64,000 nt of DNA, taken from Plantago major. Lineage: Eukaryota; Streptophyta; Magnoliopsida; Lamiales; Plantaginaceae. The translations under genes and the position numbers were made by a program. The stretch lies in assembly GCA_026545765.1 (NCBI GenBank), contig CM048839.1:4300835-4364834 (forward strand), given 5' to 3'. The notes beneath the pieces are model-generated. The model ran no database searches, was not told where the DNA came from, and saw nothing but the letters and a program-made list of their open reading frames with translations. Of the stretch, positions 48,707 to 61,742 are shown piece by piece (positions within the stretch are counted from its first letter, which is position 1; every line of letters starts with the position of its first letter).

Positions 48707-50684
48707 ATGGTGGAAAGCTGTACCAAGATGAATTTCGAAGAAACCGAGCTCAGGCTAGGCCTCCCTGGAGGAGCAGCTGCAGCTGGAGAGAAAACTACCA
48801 ACAACAACAATTACGGTAAAAGAGGATACGAACAAACCGTCGATTTGAAGCTCAATCTCTCTTCCAAGGACCTTCCTAATCAGACCGATCTCGCTGAGAA
48901 TAAGAAGAACGATCAGCCTGTCAAGCCTCCTGCCAAGTCAGTACACTTCTCCTAGCTCAATTTCGATTTTGTGCCTTTTACTGTGTTTTTTAGTGCGTGT
49001 TTTGACGAAATTGGGGGAAAATTGTGTAGGGCACAGGTAGTGGGTTGGCCACCAGTCCGGAACTTCCGGAAGAATGTTATGGCCGTTCAGAAGACTGAGA
49101 AGGCGGAGGAGAGCGGCGGTTCGGCGGCGTTTGTGAAGGTGAGCATGGACGGCGCACCGTACCTTCGCAAGGTTGATCTGAAGATGTATAAGACCTATGA
49201 GGAGCTTTCTGATGCTTTGGGCAAAATGTTCAGCTCTTTCACCATGAGTAAGTACCTGCAAATTTTATTTTACTACTCATTCTCTGTTAATTTACTCTCT
49301 GTCAAATGTTTGAATTATTGATTGGAATGGCTACTTGTTTTCTTCTTCATGGAAACTTGATTTGATCTGATTGTCTGTAGCAACCACCTCCATGATTGGA
49401 CTTACTTTAAGCTACAACCACTCAAATTCTATCTATGTTTCCTAAAATTATTGATCATCAACTAGATGAAATACTATCACAGTAAATATTTGAAATGCTA
49501 CCGACCATTACAGAATTTCTAGACGTACATGATAAATGCAGCCAATTATGCTTAGATAGTTAGATATAGTACATAAATTATTGTTGTGTACATGACACTT
49601 TAAGTAAGGTGAAACGAATCGAAATTGATGATGTATTGATTTCTTATCGGAAGGTAAATGCGACGCTCAAGGAATGATGGATTTCATGAACGAGAGCAAG
49701 CTGATGGACCTTCTGAATGGATCTGATTATGTTCCAACTTATGAAGATAAGGATGGTGACTGGATGCTTGTTGGTGACGTCCCATGGGAGTAAGTCTTGC
49801 TAAACTTATCGACTAAGAAAGTAATACTAATATACATCAAGTTGTTTCGTAGTTATGCAAAATGCGTGTATTGATCTGTTTTGAACTGTGCTGATTACTG
49901 TAGGATGTTTGTTGGATCATGCAAGCGCCTGCGCATAATGAAAGGAACTGAGGCCATTGGACTTGGTAAGTTCCGACTACAGCTCTTTGTACAGACCTAT
50001 GTTTAATTTGATAATTTCTTGTTAATTGGATAGTAGTTTTAGTTGTTTAATTTCTCGGTGGGATACACTAATTCAAAGCTGCATTTTTTGAATGGGTGTG
50101 AGTTGAAAACTAATTGAAGTAGTCTCTGCGAACATGATTTGCTTTAGTTTCTGCGAAGCAACAAACACATGAAAGAGCGGCCTTGCCAAGTGTAGCTAAA
50201 CAGTATAGTTATAGATGTTCTTACATAAAGTGGAGAATAACATCCAAGTTTTACCTAGGTTATAATTTATAATTTTCGGGATTAAATGGCTAATGTGATG
50301 CATAGTGCCATCACTTTACTGGCCCGGAAACATCTGTAAACAGCATAAGACCTACATAGCGATGTAACCTTTGCTTATGCATGTGGTTGGGCTCACATAC
50401 ACAGTTCAAATATTATCGGACTTGCTCCGACATACACGTACCCTATATTGAACTAATTGCAATATCAAATGTCAGTTACTTGTCCTACATATGTCTTTTA
50501 ACTTGTTGGTTGTGTTCTAAACTTTACAACTGAACTAATGCTATCTAAAATAAAACTAAATAGCCGAATTAATATTCGTTATCAATTTCATCACAATCAA
50601 GTGATAGCTGGCCAATTGAATTGAACTTTGCCTTGCTGTCTTTCAGCACCCAGGGCCATGGAGAAATGCAAGAGCAGAAGCTAA
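48707..50684 (+). CDS. Aux/IAA auxin-responsive repressor, IAA7/14/16 type
   Basis: A nuclear repressor of auxin-response genes that acts by binding ARF proteins. Five exons (48707-48936, 49030-49247, 49654-49789, 49904-49965, 50647-50684) join in frame to 227 residues, the usual IAA14 size. Domain I is [12 protein letters not shown]; a bipartite basic motif starts with GKRG; domain II contains [15 protein letters not shown] with an intact GWPPV degron. The PB1 domain includes [19 protein letters not shown], the spacer [20 protein letters not shown], and [19 protein letters not shown]. The end [12 protein letters not shown] matches the IAA7/14/16 clade closely. The in-frame sequence upstream of 48707 has no ATG, so [12 protein letters not shown] is the start. 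The third junction encodes Ser-Lys-Cys where relatives often have Gly-Asn-Tyr. The leader is CT-rich with a TATATTTAAAA box near 48472-48482. Confidence 0.95.
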
Positions 50685-51892
50685 GGAAAAAAAGATCTAT
50701 GATAGAAGCCACAGCCTGCTCCGTTGATCTTAGTTGTCGTTGTCTGAGAAAACCCCAGCAAACGAGAGACAAACGCACAAGATGGATCGAGCAGGATGGT
50801 GGAGTCTATCTGTACTATTGTTATAATTGTATGGTTTGGTTGCTTGTAATATTAAATTGATACCAAGAATTCTAAGTAGTCTATTGTGAACAAAAACTGT
50901 TTTGTGGCTCTGAGTCATCTTCTTCTTGTGTAGCCTTTCCAGAATCTCAATAATGTGACCCAATAATGTCGTGATCAGATACTTATTGAGCTTGCTGTAT
51001 ATCAAAGTGTGTGTTTATTATTATCATTCCTTCACTTGTCAATTTGTTTTCAATTCTGGAATTTATTTCCCATTTAATTATACATTCTTCTTCATCTTCT
51101 TCGTTATTTTATTCGTATTATTTTATGGTATTCAACTATTTATTCAATGTGATAGAAGCATTTGCATGTGCAGGATTTATAGATCATTTACTGTAATAAT
51201 TCTGGTTGGTCGGTAGGCTAATTATTCAAATGGATTTGCTGGTATGCCCGAATCTAGATCTATAAACATATAACAACAACTTACAGGCATCTTGATCTTT
51301 CATCACATGATGTTTCAAGGAAAACAATTATGAATGCAAATGTGTCTCCCATTTACAAGTTGACATTCAACAATAACTTGCATGTGAATCAAATGATAGC
51401 TAATAATGTTATCACTCCACTATTCAACTTATGCCCTTCACTCTCGAGTCTTGACCGGCCAGACACAATTCAGATAATGCATACAGGACAGTAATAAGCA
51501 AGGAGATCCGAATGGTGCAACAATCGAGGATGGAGAAAGCGAAGATTCAATCAATGTGAGTTGAAGTTTTGACTCCTAATGCATCATGACGATGCTTGTC
51601 AAACATATTACGAATTTGCAATAAGCTCTGGAAGAACGAAAAAAGAGAGTCCTCCAACATATTTACATCACAGGTACAATTTCATGATGCATTTATGCAT
51701 GCATATCTATGAAGCAGCAGCATTGCAGGAACCCGGGGGGGGGGGGGGGGTCATTGTTCAAAGGAAAAGTACACGCTTATTCCGAAAAAGAAGAAAAAAA
51801 TCGACCGATTTCTGCATGACTCACTACTGTAAACTTTTATAATTTCACAGGGTTCAAGGAAACTGAATTGACTCCCATTGATCTGGCTACAG
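50685..51892. other. Spacer between convergent genes
   Basis: Contains the 3' UTR of the Aux/IAA gene and probably that of the minus-strand kinase. Includes the G16 run at 51735-51750. The small open frames here show no recognisable motif. Confidence 0.5.
51735..51750 (+). repeat. G16 homopolymer
   Basis: Sixteen consecutive G residues about 140 bp beyond the kinase stop codon, so the transcript of that gene would carry a C16 run if it reaches this far. Such runs also mark likely assembly or sequencing uncertainty. Confidence 0.95.
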
Positions 51893-54800
51893 CTACTCAC
51901 ATTGAGAGAGGTCTACTGACTTGATTATAAGATCAGCCTTTTTCTTTGACTTGATTATGAGCTCAGCATTAGGGCGGTCGTTGTATTCTATCTGCAATAT
52001 GGGTAGAAATGAGACAATCCGTTAGTCAGATTCCCATATTTGAAGGGTCTGACATTGAGAAATCAATATAAAATTGGGATAATTTAACATTACCCGCCAC
52101 TTAGCAACGTCGGGAGGTTTCCCTACATCAGAAAAGAGATAACATTAGTTGCTTTTAATCTTTTATGCATGTTGGATTATCCTACTGGCTGCAACTGACC
52201 GAAATATATGAGCATGCTCTAATATACCTGTTGTTATGTGTCTTCTTAAAACGCGTTGCATTGATTTCTCAATGTCAATGTCGATGAACCTGGAAAGTTC
52301 AAAAAGAAAATAAAAATAAAAATGATGATGACAGTTTGATCACAAAATTTACATGCAATTCTATTGTACTATCCAGATAAAAGGTAAGGATACTTGTCTT
52401 ATTTTCATGACAGACAGATAAGAGAAGACAACAGCCAACACTTAACTCGGAAAACAATGGATCAAATGCACAAAACACCACACAAAAAAAATCAAATGTA
52501 TAACTGGCATGGAAGTGGAACAAAGTTGCACCAAAACCATCAAAAGTTCCTAATATTTGGTAGTTGGAGTTGGACACGACTAGCAACCATACATAGCAAG
52601 ATATTGGCATAAAGTCACTATCTACAGAACATGTGAACACATGATGGATGGTGAGGTTTCAAAAATTGAGCATATCTTACTTCACAAAATAGGATGTACA
52701 AGTTGACACCGTAATTATTACTATATGTCTATATCCCAAAGGAATGAAGGATCAATGGGTCAGTACTTGCTCCTTGTTTGAATAAAAATCACAGCCAGGA
52801 TACACAAAATAGCCAAGGGTAATAGTTAGGACATAGAATATTATCACAAATAGCCTGTTTAAATATATTGCATGATCGTACCATTTCTCGTCGAATATAG
52901 ATGAGACATCTCTCCACACCTCCTCATCCAAAAGCAAGTAGTTACCTTCAACTATAACCACTTTGTGCCTGCAACAAGGAAATGAAAGTCTAATGAAGAT
53001 CATGGATATCATGATATTATAAATGAGAATGAACACAATCAGCAGCACAATAGTTTGCTTGCTTCTACTATACGTGGCAGAAGTATGAAAGTGTATCAAG
53101 ATATCCAAAACTGTTCCATATCACAACAGTACCTTCCTTAAATAGAATCATCAAGATTAATCTGATAATAGGTGAAAGCATTAAGACAGCATTATTGTCA
53201 GTCCATGTTGCGTTTAGTCCTAGCCATTACCCGTCTCTCTATATGCAAAATCATCCACTGTCGATTCCTTTAATTTATTGCCTGATGAAACAAACATTAC
53301 ATTCCGTCCCTATTGCAGGTATCTCGAAATCAATACTTTCACCAGACCAGGAAACGCAAGCAATCAATTAAGAATAACATGTGCATTTCGAGTTGCTTAA
53401 TTATATATTCTAGTTGCCCTAAATAAATGACAATAGAATGAATCTGACAATAACTTTTGTAATTAGCTAGCTGCCTAAATTAGATTATTCTAGTAACTGA
53501 CATTATCTTAGAGTTATTGTGATTAGCTAAAATCATGCATGTAACTGACCATCCTTTGTACTATATATAGAGGGAGATAGCAATGAGAAAGGGCATTCAG
53601 TCCAAAATTGACATGGTACCCGAGCCAGTCTATAAAAACATTCTCCGGTCATTCTAGTTATTTCTTTTATGCGGTTGGTTCCATAGAACCAAATTTTTTT
53701 TCCAGGTTGTCAGATCTTGTCTGCTGACATTTTTCTTCTCTTTTGGAATCATGACAAGTGAAACTTTTGTTGGTACTTTCAATGGAAAAAATTATGGTAA
53801 TTGGGAATTTCAGTTTTGCAATTTTTTGAAAGGGAAGGAACTTTGGGGCCATATCGATGGTTCATCTCCTATTCCCACAGACAAAACTCAACTTGTCAAG
53901 TGGGAAACGGAGGATGCTCGCATTATAACTTGGCTCACAACTTCCATTGAGGCACATATGGTGAGCAACTTATGGTGTTTTGGCACGGCTAAGGAGATGT
54001 GGGATTTTCTAAAGCGCATTTATCATCAGGATAATACTGCCCGGAAATTTCAATTGGAGCATGAGATTTCCACATATACTCAAGGTAATCTTGCTATTGA
54101 ACAATTCTATTCAGGATTTCTTAACCTTTGGAGCGAGTATTGTGGCATTATCTACAGTAAGGTACCCAAGGAGGCTCTTCCAGCACTTCAAGTGGTACAT
54201 GAAGAGAGCAAGAGGGATCAGTTCTTGATGAAACTAAGACCAAAATTTGAAGTTGTTCGTGTTGGTTTACTTAACAGAGGTGCAGTTCCTTCTTTGGACA
54301 TATGTCTTGGGGAACTATTGCGTGAAGAGCAAAGAATGGCAACACAGGCTACTATGGACAATTCTCAACAACGCTCTGAAGTGCTTAATGTTGCTTATGT
54401 TGCCCAGGGAAAGAATCGAGGAAAGGAATCCAAACAATGCTACAATTGCAATGAGTTTGGACATATAGCCCGCTATTGCAAGAAGAAGTTCTGTAAGTAT
54501 TGTAAGAAACTTGATCATACTATCAATGAATGTCCCATACGACCAGAAAATCATCGTGTTCAGGGTCTTCATGCTAGTACCCCGACTTCTGCTCCAAATC
54601 AAAACACTAATCTCACTCCTGAAATGGTGCAACAAATGATCCTCTCTGCATTTTCTGCATTTGGACTTCAGGGTCAAAGTAAGCAGCTTCTTCTTCTTGG
54701 TTTGTAGATTCGGGTGCATCCAATCATATGACAGGATCATCTGATTCATTACAAAATAAGAGATAGTATACAGGTAGACAAAGTATTCAAATAGCTGATG

Positions 54801-57800
54801 GTAGTACTTTGCCTATTACCAAAGTTGGTGATATTGGGCCTTCCTTTAATAGTGTGTTCGTCTCACCAGGACTATCTACTAGTTTGATCTTTGTTGGGCA
54901 GTTGGTTGATAACAATTGTAGTGTGAACTTTTCCAATCGTGGATGTCTTGTGCAGGATCAGGTATCAGGGAAGGTGATCGCGAGGGGGCCTAAAGTGGGC
55001 AGATTGTTTCCTTTGCATTTTTATGTTCCCAAGACTTTGTCTTTAGCATGCACAATTTTGAATAAGCTTGAGATTTGGCATAAACGGTTAGGTCATCCAA
55101 ATCAGGTTGTCTTATCCCATTTAATAAAGAGTGGATTGCTGAGTACCCAATCTGAGTGTAGAGCCCATGAATTATCTTTCGATTGCCACAATTGCAAACT
55201 TGGAAAAAGTAAAACTCTTCTTTTTCCATCTCAAAATAATCGTGCCAATGCCATTTTCAAAGTTATTCATTCTGATGTTTGGGGAATTGCACCTATCATT
55301 TCACATGGGCAATACAAATATTTTGTAACATTTATTGATGATTACAGCAGCTTTACATGGGTATACTTCCTATGCTTCAAAAGTGAAGTCCAAATTGTAT
55401 TTCAAAATTTTGTGGCACATGTTGAGGCGCAATTTTCAAAGCAAATCAAAATTTTGTGTTCTGACAATGGTGGGGAGTACATGTCTCATGCCTTCCAAAC
55501 ATTTCTATTGGAAAAGGGTATTGTTTCTCAACGTTCAAGTCCCTATACTCCTCAACAGAATGGTCTTGCTGAACGTAAGAATAGACACTTGTTGGATGTT
55601 GCTTGAACCTTACTTTTAGAAGCCTCTGTTCCATCCAAGTTTTGGGTAGAAGCATTGTCAACAGCTGTCCATCTTATTAATTGTTTGCCTTCACAACAAT
55701 TCAATTTTGACTCACCATATTATCGTCTTTTTGGAGTCCATCCACATTATAATACTCTTCACACTTTTGGATGTGTTTGCTTTGTCCATTTACCCCCACA
55801 TGAACGCCATAAGCTCTCTGCCAATACGCTAAATGTGCCTTCATGGGATATAGTTCTGCTCATAAGGGCTTTGTTTGCTTTGATGCTACTTATAATAGAT
55901 TTCACATTTCTAGAAATGTGATCTTCTTTGAGCAAGAGTTCTATTTTCCGCAGCATACAACACACTCTGATAAAGTCCTCCTTCCTAGTTTTGATGATGT
56001 GCATGCATCTGTTGAGCGTTTCAAAACAGGTCTTGTCTATCAGCGGCACCGCCCCCCCTCGCTGCCTTCTCCGCCTGCGCCTGATCCTGAACCGAATTCA
56101 ACACCCAATATTGTGGTAGTTCGGCGTTCCACTCGTACCACTGGTCCTCCTAAAAGGTATGGTTTCTCGGCTACTTTAGCCAACACTGCAATTCCTAACT
56201 CTTATTCTCAAGCATCTAAACAGCCTTGCTGGACTAAAGCAATGCATGAGGAAATTCAGTCTCTTCTTCAGAATCACACTTGGGATATTGTTCCATGTCC
56301 TCCTAATGTTAAACCAATTGGTTGTAAGTGGGTTTACTCGATCAAGTTGTGATCTGATGGCTCACTTGATCGATATAAAGCACGATTGGTTGCACTAGGT
56401 AATAGACAAGAATATGGGATAGATTATGAGGAGACATTTGCACCTGTGGCTAAGATGACTACCGTACGCCTTGTAATAGCAATTGCAGCTTCCAAAGGTT
56501 GGTCTCTAAGACAAATGGATGTCAAAAGTGCCTTCTTGCATGGTGATCTCAAGGAAGAAATCTATATGACTCCGCCTCCTGGTATGTTTTCCACACCATC
56601 CTCAGATGTGTAGATTAAAAAGATCGCTATATGGGTTGAAACAAGCTCCTCGTGCCTGGTTTGAGAAGTTCCGTTCTACACTTACTAGCTTCTCATTTGT
56701 CCAAAGTTAGTATGATCCATCTCTATTTCTTTCAAAGACTTCTAATGGAGTTGTGCTACTCCTTGCATATGTGGACGATATTGTTATTACAGGAACATAC
56801 ACGCTGTTAATTGCACAACTTCAGGATCAACTTCATCAGTCCTTTCACATGAAGGATTTGGGGCCTTTGCAATATTTCTTAGGTTTGGAGGTTCACTCTA
56901 CTCTTAACGGCATATTCTTGAATCAACATAAGTATGCTCAAGAGTTGATTGCTTTAGCCGGCCTTAAGGATGGACATACTGTTGCAACTCCACTTGAGCT
57001 GAATGTAAAATATTGACGTGATGATGGTGATCTTCTTTCTCATCCTTCGTTGTATAGACAACTAGTTGGCAGTCTAAACTATTTGACGATTACTCGTCCG
57101 GACATTTCGTTTGTTGTTCAACAAGTTAGTCAATTTATGCAAGCTCCTACCCATCTTCACATGGCTGCTGTTAAGCGAATTATTCGATATATAAAGGGTT
57201 CTGTTGCGCATGGCCTAATGTTTTCCAAAGATTCCAATCTTCAGTTGTCGGGGTACGATCTTTGATTGGTTGTTCTGACACGAGACGATCGGTTACCGGA
57301 TGGTGTATGTTTCTTGGATACTCTTTAGTATCTTGGAAGAGTAAGAAACAAGACCGTGTCTCCAAATCGTCAACACAGTCAGAATATCGTGCAATGTCCT
57401 CCGCTTGTTTTGAGATTATTTGGTTGCGGAGGTTACTAGTTGAACTTGGGTTTTCTCAAACAACACCTACTTCTCTTTTTGCTGATAATACAAGTGCCAT
57501 TCAAATTGTTGCAAATCCAGTGTTTCATGAGCGGACGAAACACATTGAATTTGATTGTCATTCGATTCGTGAAGCTTATGATGAACAAGTCATTACTTTG
57601 CCTCATATCAAGACAGATCTTCAGACTGTTGATGTTTTCACTAAAGCTCTTCCCAGTGAAAGACATCAGTTTCTACGTTCCGAATTGATGCTTGTTGATC
57701 AACATGCATCAATTTGAGGGGGGATGACAATAGAATGAATCTGACAATAACTTTTGTAATTAGCTAGTTGCCTAAATTAGATTATTCTAGTAACTGACAT

Positions 57801-60800
57801 TATCTTAGAGTTATTGTGATTAGCTAAAATCATGCATGTAACTGACCATCTTGTGTACTATGTATAGAGGGAGATAGCAATGAGCAAGGGCATTCAGTCC
57901 AAAATTGACAATAAACACCAAGAGTAAGGCAAACTAGTATGATTCTGAGAACAAGTCATAATTGATGCTTAAAGCCTAAGCCACGTGCCACTAATAGAGG
58001 AAACACATGACAGTTATAGAAACATTATTCTCCTTGAGGCTGGGGCAACTTTCTACCATAGTACCATTCACAGTTTTCATACATGATTTCCTATAACATC
58101 AGCAAGACATAACGGGACATATAGATTCACATACACTGCATTTTATGCACCCATAGAAACAGCTATATGCCTGAGAGTGTTTATCAACCAGTCACTGAAA
58201 TGGGGAACCCCAGATAAAACTTTGTAGAAATTTTGAGTGACATAATGATGTGCATGACTTACTGGAGGCTTACAAAGATGTCATCTTCAACAGGATCACC
58301 CACACCATGGTCAAACGATGGGACATACACTTGACCCTTCAAAATAAAACAAGTATGACATGAGAGTATGTCGAACATGAATAAGCTCATTGCTGAATCA
58401 TCATACATTAATTCGAGGCACATTTATAACTAAAGTGTAACTTATTCTTAGTTGCTGACTATGCCAATTGAGAGGATCGTGGAAGGACAAAAGTTCAAGA
58501 ACACATGTCTCACATGTATCTAAACTTTCAATTAATTTGTAATCACCTCCGTTCTCAGATTTGTGATACATTTCAGCAGCCTCTCAGGATCAAATGTCCA
58601 GGGAGCTGAATGACCAGAAGACAGATCAATAATTTCCTTGCATATACAAGGCTTAATTGAATTGTCACAGTTAAGCGAAGAGCCTCACCCCCCCTTCTTG
58701 CATGAGCTTCCTTTGGATCCTAATAAACAAGAAAACCAGCTTAAAAGATCAGAATAGCCCCACAAAATTGTGGGTCATTAGAACAAACAGATTTTCTCAA
58801 GGACACGAGCTCCAAATATTGTAACTGTTTTTGAAGTATATTAAAATTGCTCTTGTTGCAAAAAAGGCAATGATAAAATTTTCCAGACATCTGTGATATT
58901 CAAATTTCAAACTTACAAGTGTGCAGAATAAGGATTCTTATACACTTTTGTGGAATTGAAGGCGAACGACTTGATAAATTCATGGGAATTAGCGGGCATG
59001 GCATTAGCTAGCTTTATGACAAATACAGTAAGCATATAATGTCATTAGGTCAGTAATTAGTTTTCACTTCCCTATTAGTTCAGCTCGGCATCAATAATAG
59101 CATATAACAAATCTCCAGTGTGTTCAGTCAGATTAAACTATCACAAAAGAATAGAAAGACACGAGAATTTGCCATTACATGGATATTAGCCTTCAACTTA
59201 TAATTGATATTTCATATAACAGGTACAAGGATATATTCTTGTTAAGTTCATATGCCAATTTTGTATGGCAATGTTTTTTACGCCAAGAATAGCAGCAAAG
59301 TGGCAAAAATACAAAACAAAACAATACAGTGAATCATTATAACCTCCATTGAATCGAGCTGATGACGATAGAGGTGAAATCCATCCATGGGTAGTACGAT
59401 TGCAACATCTGGAGACTCTACCAGTGAATCAAAGTTGGACGACCTTTGAGGCCATAACTTATTGACACGGCTAGCTACCTCGGATGCAAGAGTGCTCTTC
59501 CCAGCACCAGGAGGCCCACAAAGAGCAACCATATGCCTGCAAGTAAGTTTGGATTATTCTCTGCATTTACACTGTAGATTAGAAATTGGCAAGAACAAGA
59601 AGACGTCCCACATTTAGCTCTAGTGAGAGACTACGATATCTCGCTATGCATATTCGTAATTATACACGAGCAGTTTTAGATATGGCGGACCAGAGAACAT
59701 AACATTGTTAGAAGAATATGGGTGATGTTAGGATAAGGGCTAATGTCTACAAAGAAATTGCAAAAGTTCAGTCTATCCATTATGATTAGCCCAATCATTG
59801 CTCAATCAAAATACTGTGTCAGCTATCATTTTTCATCTCAGCCATAACCTTATAAAACATGAAGAAAGTGTATGCATGAAGTCCAGCTGTATTAGTACCA
59901 GATGCCCTTTGGGTCCTTACGAGAAAATTTTCATCTGTCCAATGGGGGCATCATGTAAACAAATTTATAGTTTTATACATTGTATGCGACTGCAGATAAT
60001 GAGAAAGGGTGGGGTTTGGGGGGGGGTGGGGGGGGGGGATTCTACTTGTGAAGAACATGTGCAGTTCCGTTATTTGCACCAACTTAAACATAAAAAAAAA
60101 TTGTTAATTGAAATCATTCAGGATCGCTTAAAATCTTACTTGAAATTGGGATTTGATTCGACAGCAGCAAGTGGAACAAGACGCTCTGCCAGTGTATCAT
60201 ATATTTCATCCATGCACCTGAGACAGATTATCAAACTTGATGTCAACCCAAGAAACACAGGAAAAATAGAACATCTGACACTGATCTCAGCATATTACTG
60301 AAATTAACAATATGCATTTTAGCAGGTAAATTTTCGTAAAGAGCTTGCTTATAGAAACTGCATACCCTGCCTCTAGGATGGGAACTTCCTTCATCTGACA
60401 ACGCAAAACCTGCAAAGCAACCGTTCATTACAATCAAGAGACAGAAAATCTCATCCTGAGAAAACTCGTAAATCAATGTAACTCTCACACACACCATAAA
60501 AAACTGAAGAAAAACAAGATGAATTTGTTGCACAACATAACTGAGAAACGAACCTGTAAATGGCTTCGCTCCGGAATTAAAACTCCAGCATGATGCAGAA
60601 GCGGCCTCAAGGCTTTCTTTGTTGGTAACAACTTAGAATGGCTCAGTGAGGGAAACCATGTACTGTTCGGTACCAATGGCTCTACATTCATCACAAAAAA
60701 TATCATTATATATGGCATACAAGTCTACAACTATCAGTCTGAGTCAATCACAAATCGATAAATCATAGGTAAAAGCTCTGTTTTCGTTTTCACCTATTCT

Positions 60801-61181
60801 ATTGCTGAAAACCTAGAAACATTTCGATAAACTGAGTGAACACTTTGCTACTTAACAAATTGCAGAGCTTAAAATTCTCTGAATTGGAGATGCAATGTAT
60901 ACGTTGCTTGCTCTACACTACCACAAAATACAGCATCAGATTAAAATTAGCTCTAAATTTTGAACAAATACACACAAAGGAGCAAAGCAATGGAAGAAGA
61001 ATCGCACAACAAATGATAAATTGATGAGTATTTAGTAAGCTACAGAGAGAGAAAGGCTCAACAATTCATGGAACAAATGAAGTTATTTGAGGCATAATAT
61101 TTAGGCGGTGAAACGAGAAACAGCACCTGCGGGAAATGGGAGGAGTGATTTGCAGCTGATTGAAAATGATGAAACCTCCAT
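51893..61181 (-). CDS. P-loop kinase of the phosphoribulokinase/uridine kinase family (YggC/YFH7-like)
   Basis: A predicted ATP-dependent kinase; the small-molecule substrate of this plant group is not known to me. Twelve exons (61127-61181, 60554-60681, 60366-60409, 60140-60217, 59344-59536, 58689-58719, 58547-58605, 58263-58336, 52882-52968, 52228-52289, 52094-52122, 51893-51991) join in frame to 312 residues. Residues 1 to about 50 are Ser-rich with few acidic residues and may be a plastid targeting sequence. Walker A is GPPGAGKST (109-117). [13 protein letters not shown] follows, with D153 in the DGFH position typical of the PRK/uridine/pantothenate kinase fold. [13 protein letters not shown] and [10 protein letters not shown] are family motifs, as is [12 protein letters not shown] (Walker B-like, E228). 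The lid region is [24 protein letters not shown]. Intron 8 is about 5.3 kb because a Copia element is inserted antisense in it. All junctions used are GT..AG. Confidence 0.87.
53428..53613 (+). repeat. Left LTR of the Copia element
   Basis: 186 bp, TGACAATAG..AAAATTGACA, with a TATATATAG box about 55 bp before its right end. Nearly identical to 57725-57910. Confidence 0.95.
57725..57910 (+). repeat. Right LTR of the Copia element
   Basis: 186 bp, same ends as the left LTR, directly preceded by the purine tract and followed by the ATAAA target repeat. Confidence 0.95.
60007..60038 (+). other. Potential G-quadruplex motif
   Basis: Four G tracts of 3, 4, 9 and 11 separated by T, TTT and T satisfy the standard G3+N1-7 rule. 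It lies in intron 4 of the kinase gene on the strand opposite the transcript, so the pre-mRNA would be C-rich there while the DNA template strand could fold. Confidence 0.8.
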
Positions 61182-61742
61182 AATCAGGCAATCGATTAGA
61201 ACTCAGTAAATCGTTCAAGTTTTACGGTAATCCGTTGGAATCAATTTTGTTCTGTAAATTATCTGTGAGTGCAAATTGAGATTGTGGAGCAGTGGAGCCG
61301 AAGACGATGGCAAATTGGCAACCCAACCGGGAAAGATCCAATAACTAGAACCGGGTTAAATGCAATGAGCCCCTCAGTTGTCCATAATCTGCTTAAAAAC
61401 CCGGAGTTGACAATTAAAGCCGATAAAGTTTTTGTGAAAAACTTGATTTTTCTAGACGAGTAAAAATTTGGTGAGTGTGACGGAAAACTTGGATAGAGTA
61501 GGTATGGATTTTCCTTATAGTAAGTGAAAACTCGATTTTAACGAGAATTTTAGAAAAGTTTGCATGAAACCCTTCAATAATGTCTAACTTGACCTTTTTT
61601 TTATATATACAAGTATGTACATATTAACATATAATACTGAATTTAACTCGATATAATAATCTAGTGAAGTAATGCTTTTACTCGTTTACCTGACAAGTAG
61701 AGTTAGGCTCGTTATTGCACTTCCTCGGGAGTATTATATAAT
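61182..61742. other. Upstream region of the kinase gene
   Basis: Presumably the leader and promoter of the minus-strand kinase. No TATA box is obvious. The 61269-61463 open frame has no known motif and is not called. Confidence 0.4.

Larger units (their letters stand above)
53428..57910 (+). mobile_element. Ty1/copia LTR retrotransposon, nearly full length but broken
   Basis: A 4,483-bp fossil inside intron 8 of the kinase gene, opposite in orientation to the gene. LTRs of 186 bp begin TG and end CA, and ATAAA flanks both sides (53423-53427 and 57911-57915). A primer-site-like TGGTACCCGAGCC follows the left LTR and a GAGGGGGGA purine tract precedes the right one. Parts in Copia order: gag with a CCHC zinc knuckle (about 53.75-54.7 kb), protease region, integrase (about 55.0-55.7 kb), reverse transcriptase (about 56.2-57.0 kb), RNase H (about 57.2-57.7 kb). 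The coding region is broken in roughly half a dozen places. The LTRs differ at about 5 of 186 sites, suggesting an age of the order of 1-2 million years at commonly used plant rates. Short LTRs and total size would suit the Ale/Retrofit lineage, which is a guess. Confidence 0.95.

Noticed and set aside
61269-61463. 64-codon plus-strand frame upstream of the kinase
   Set aside because: No motif; it overlaps the likely promoter of the divergent kinase gene.
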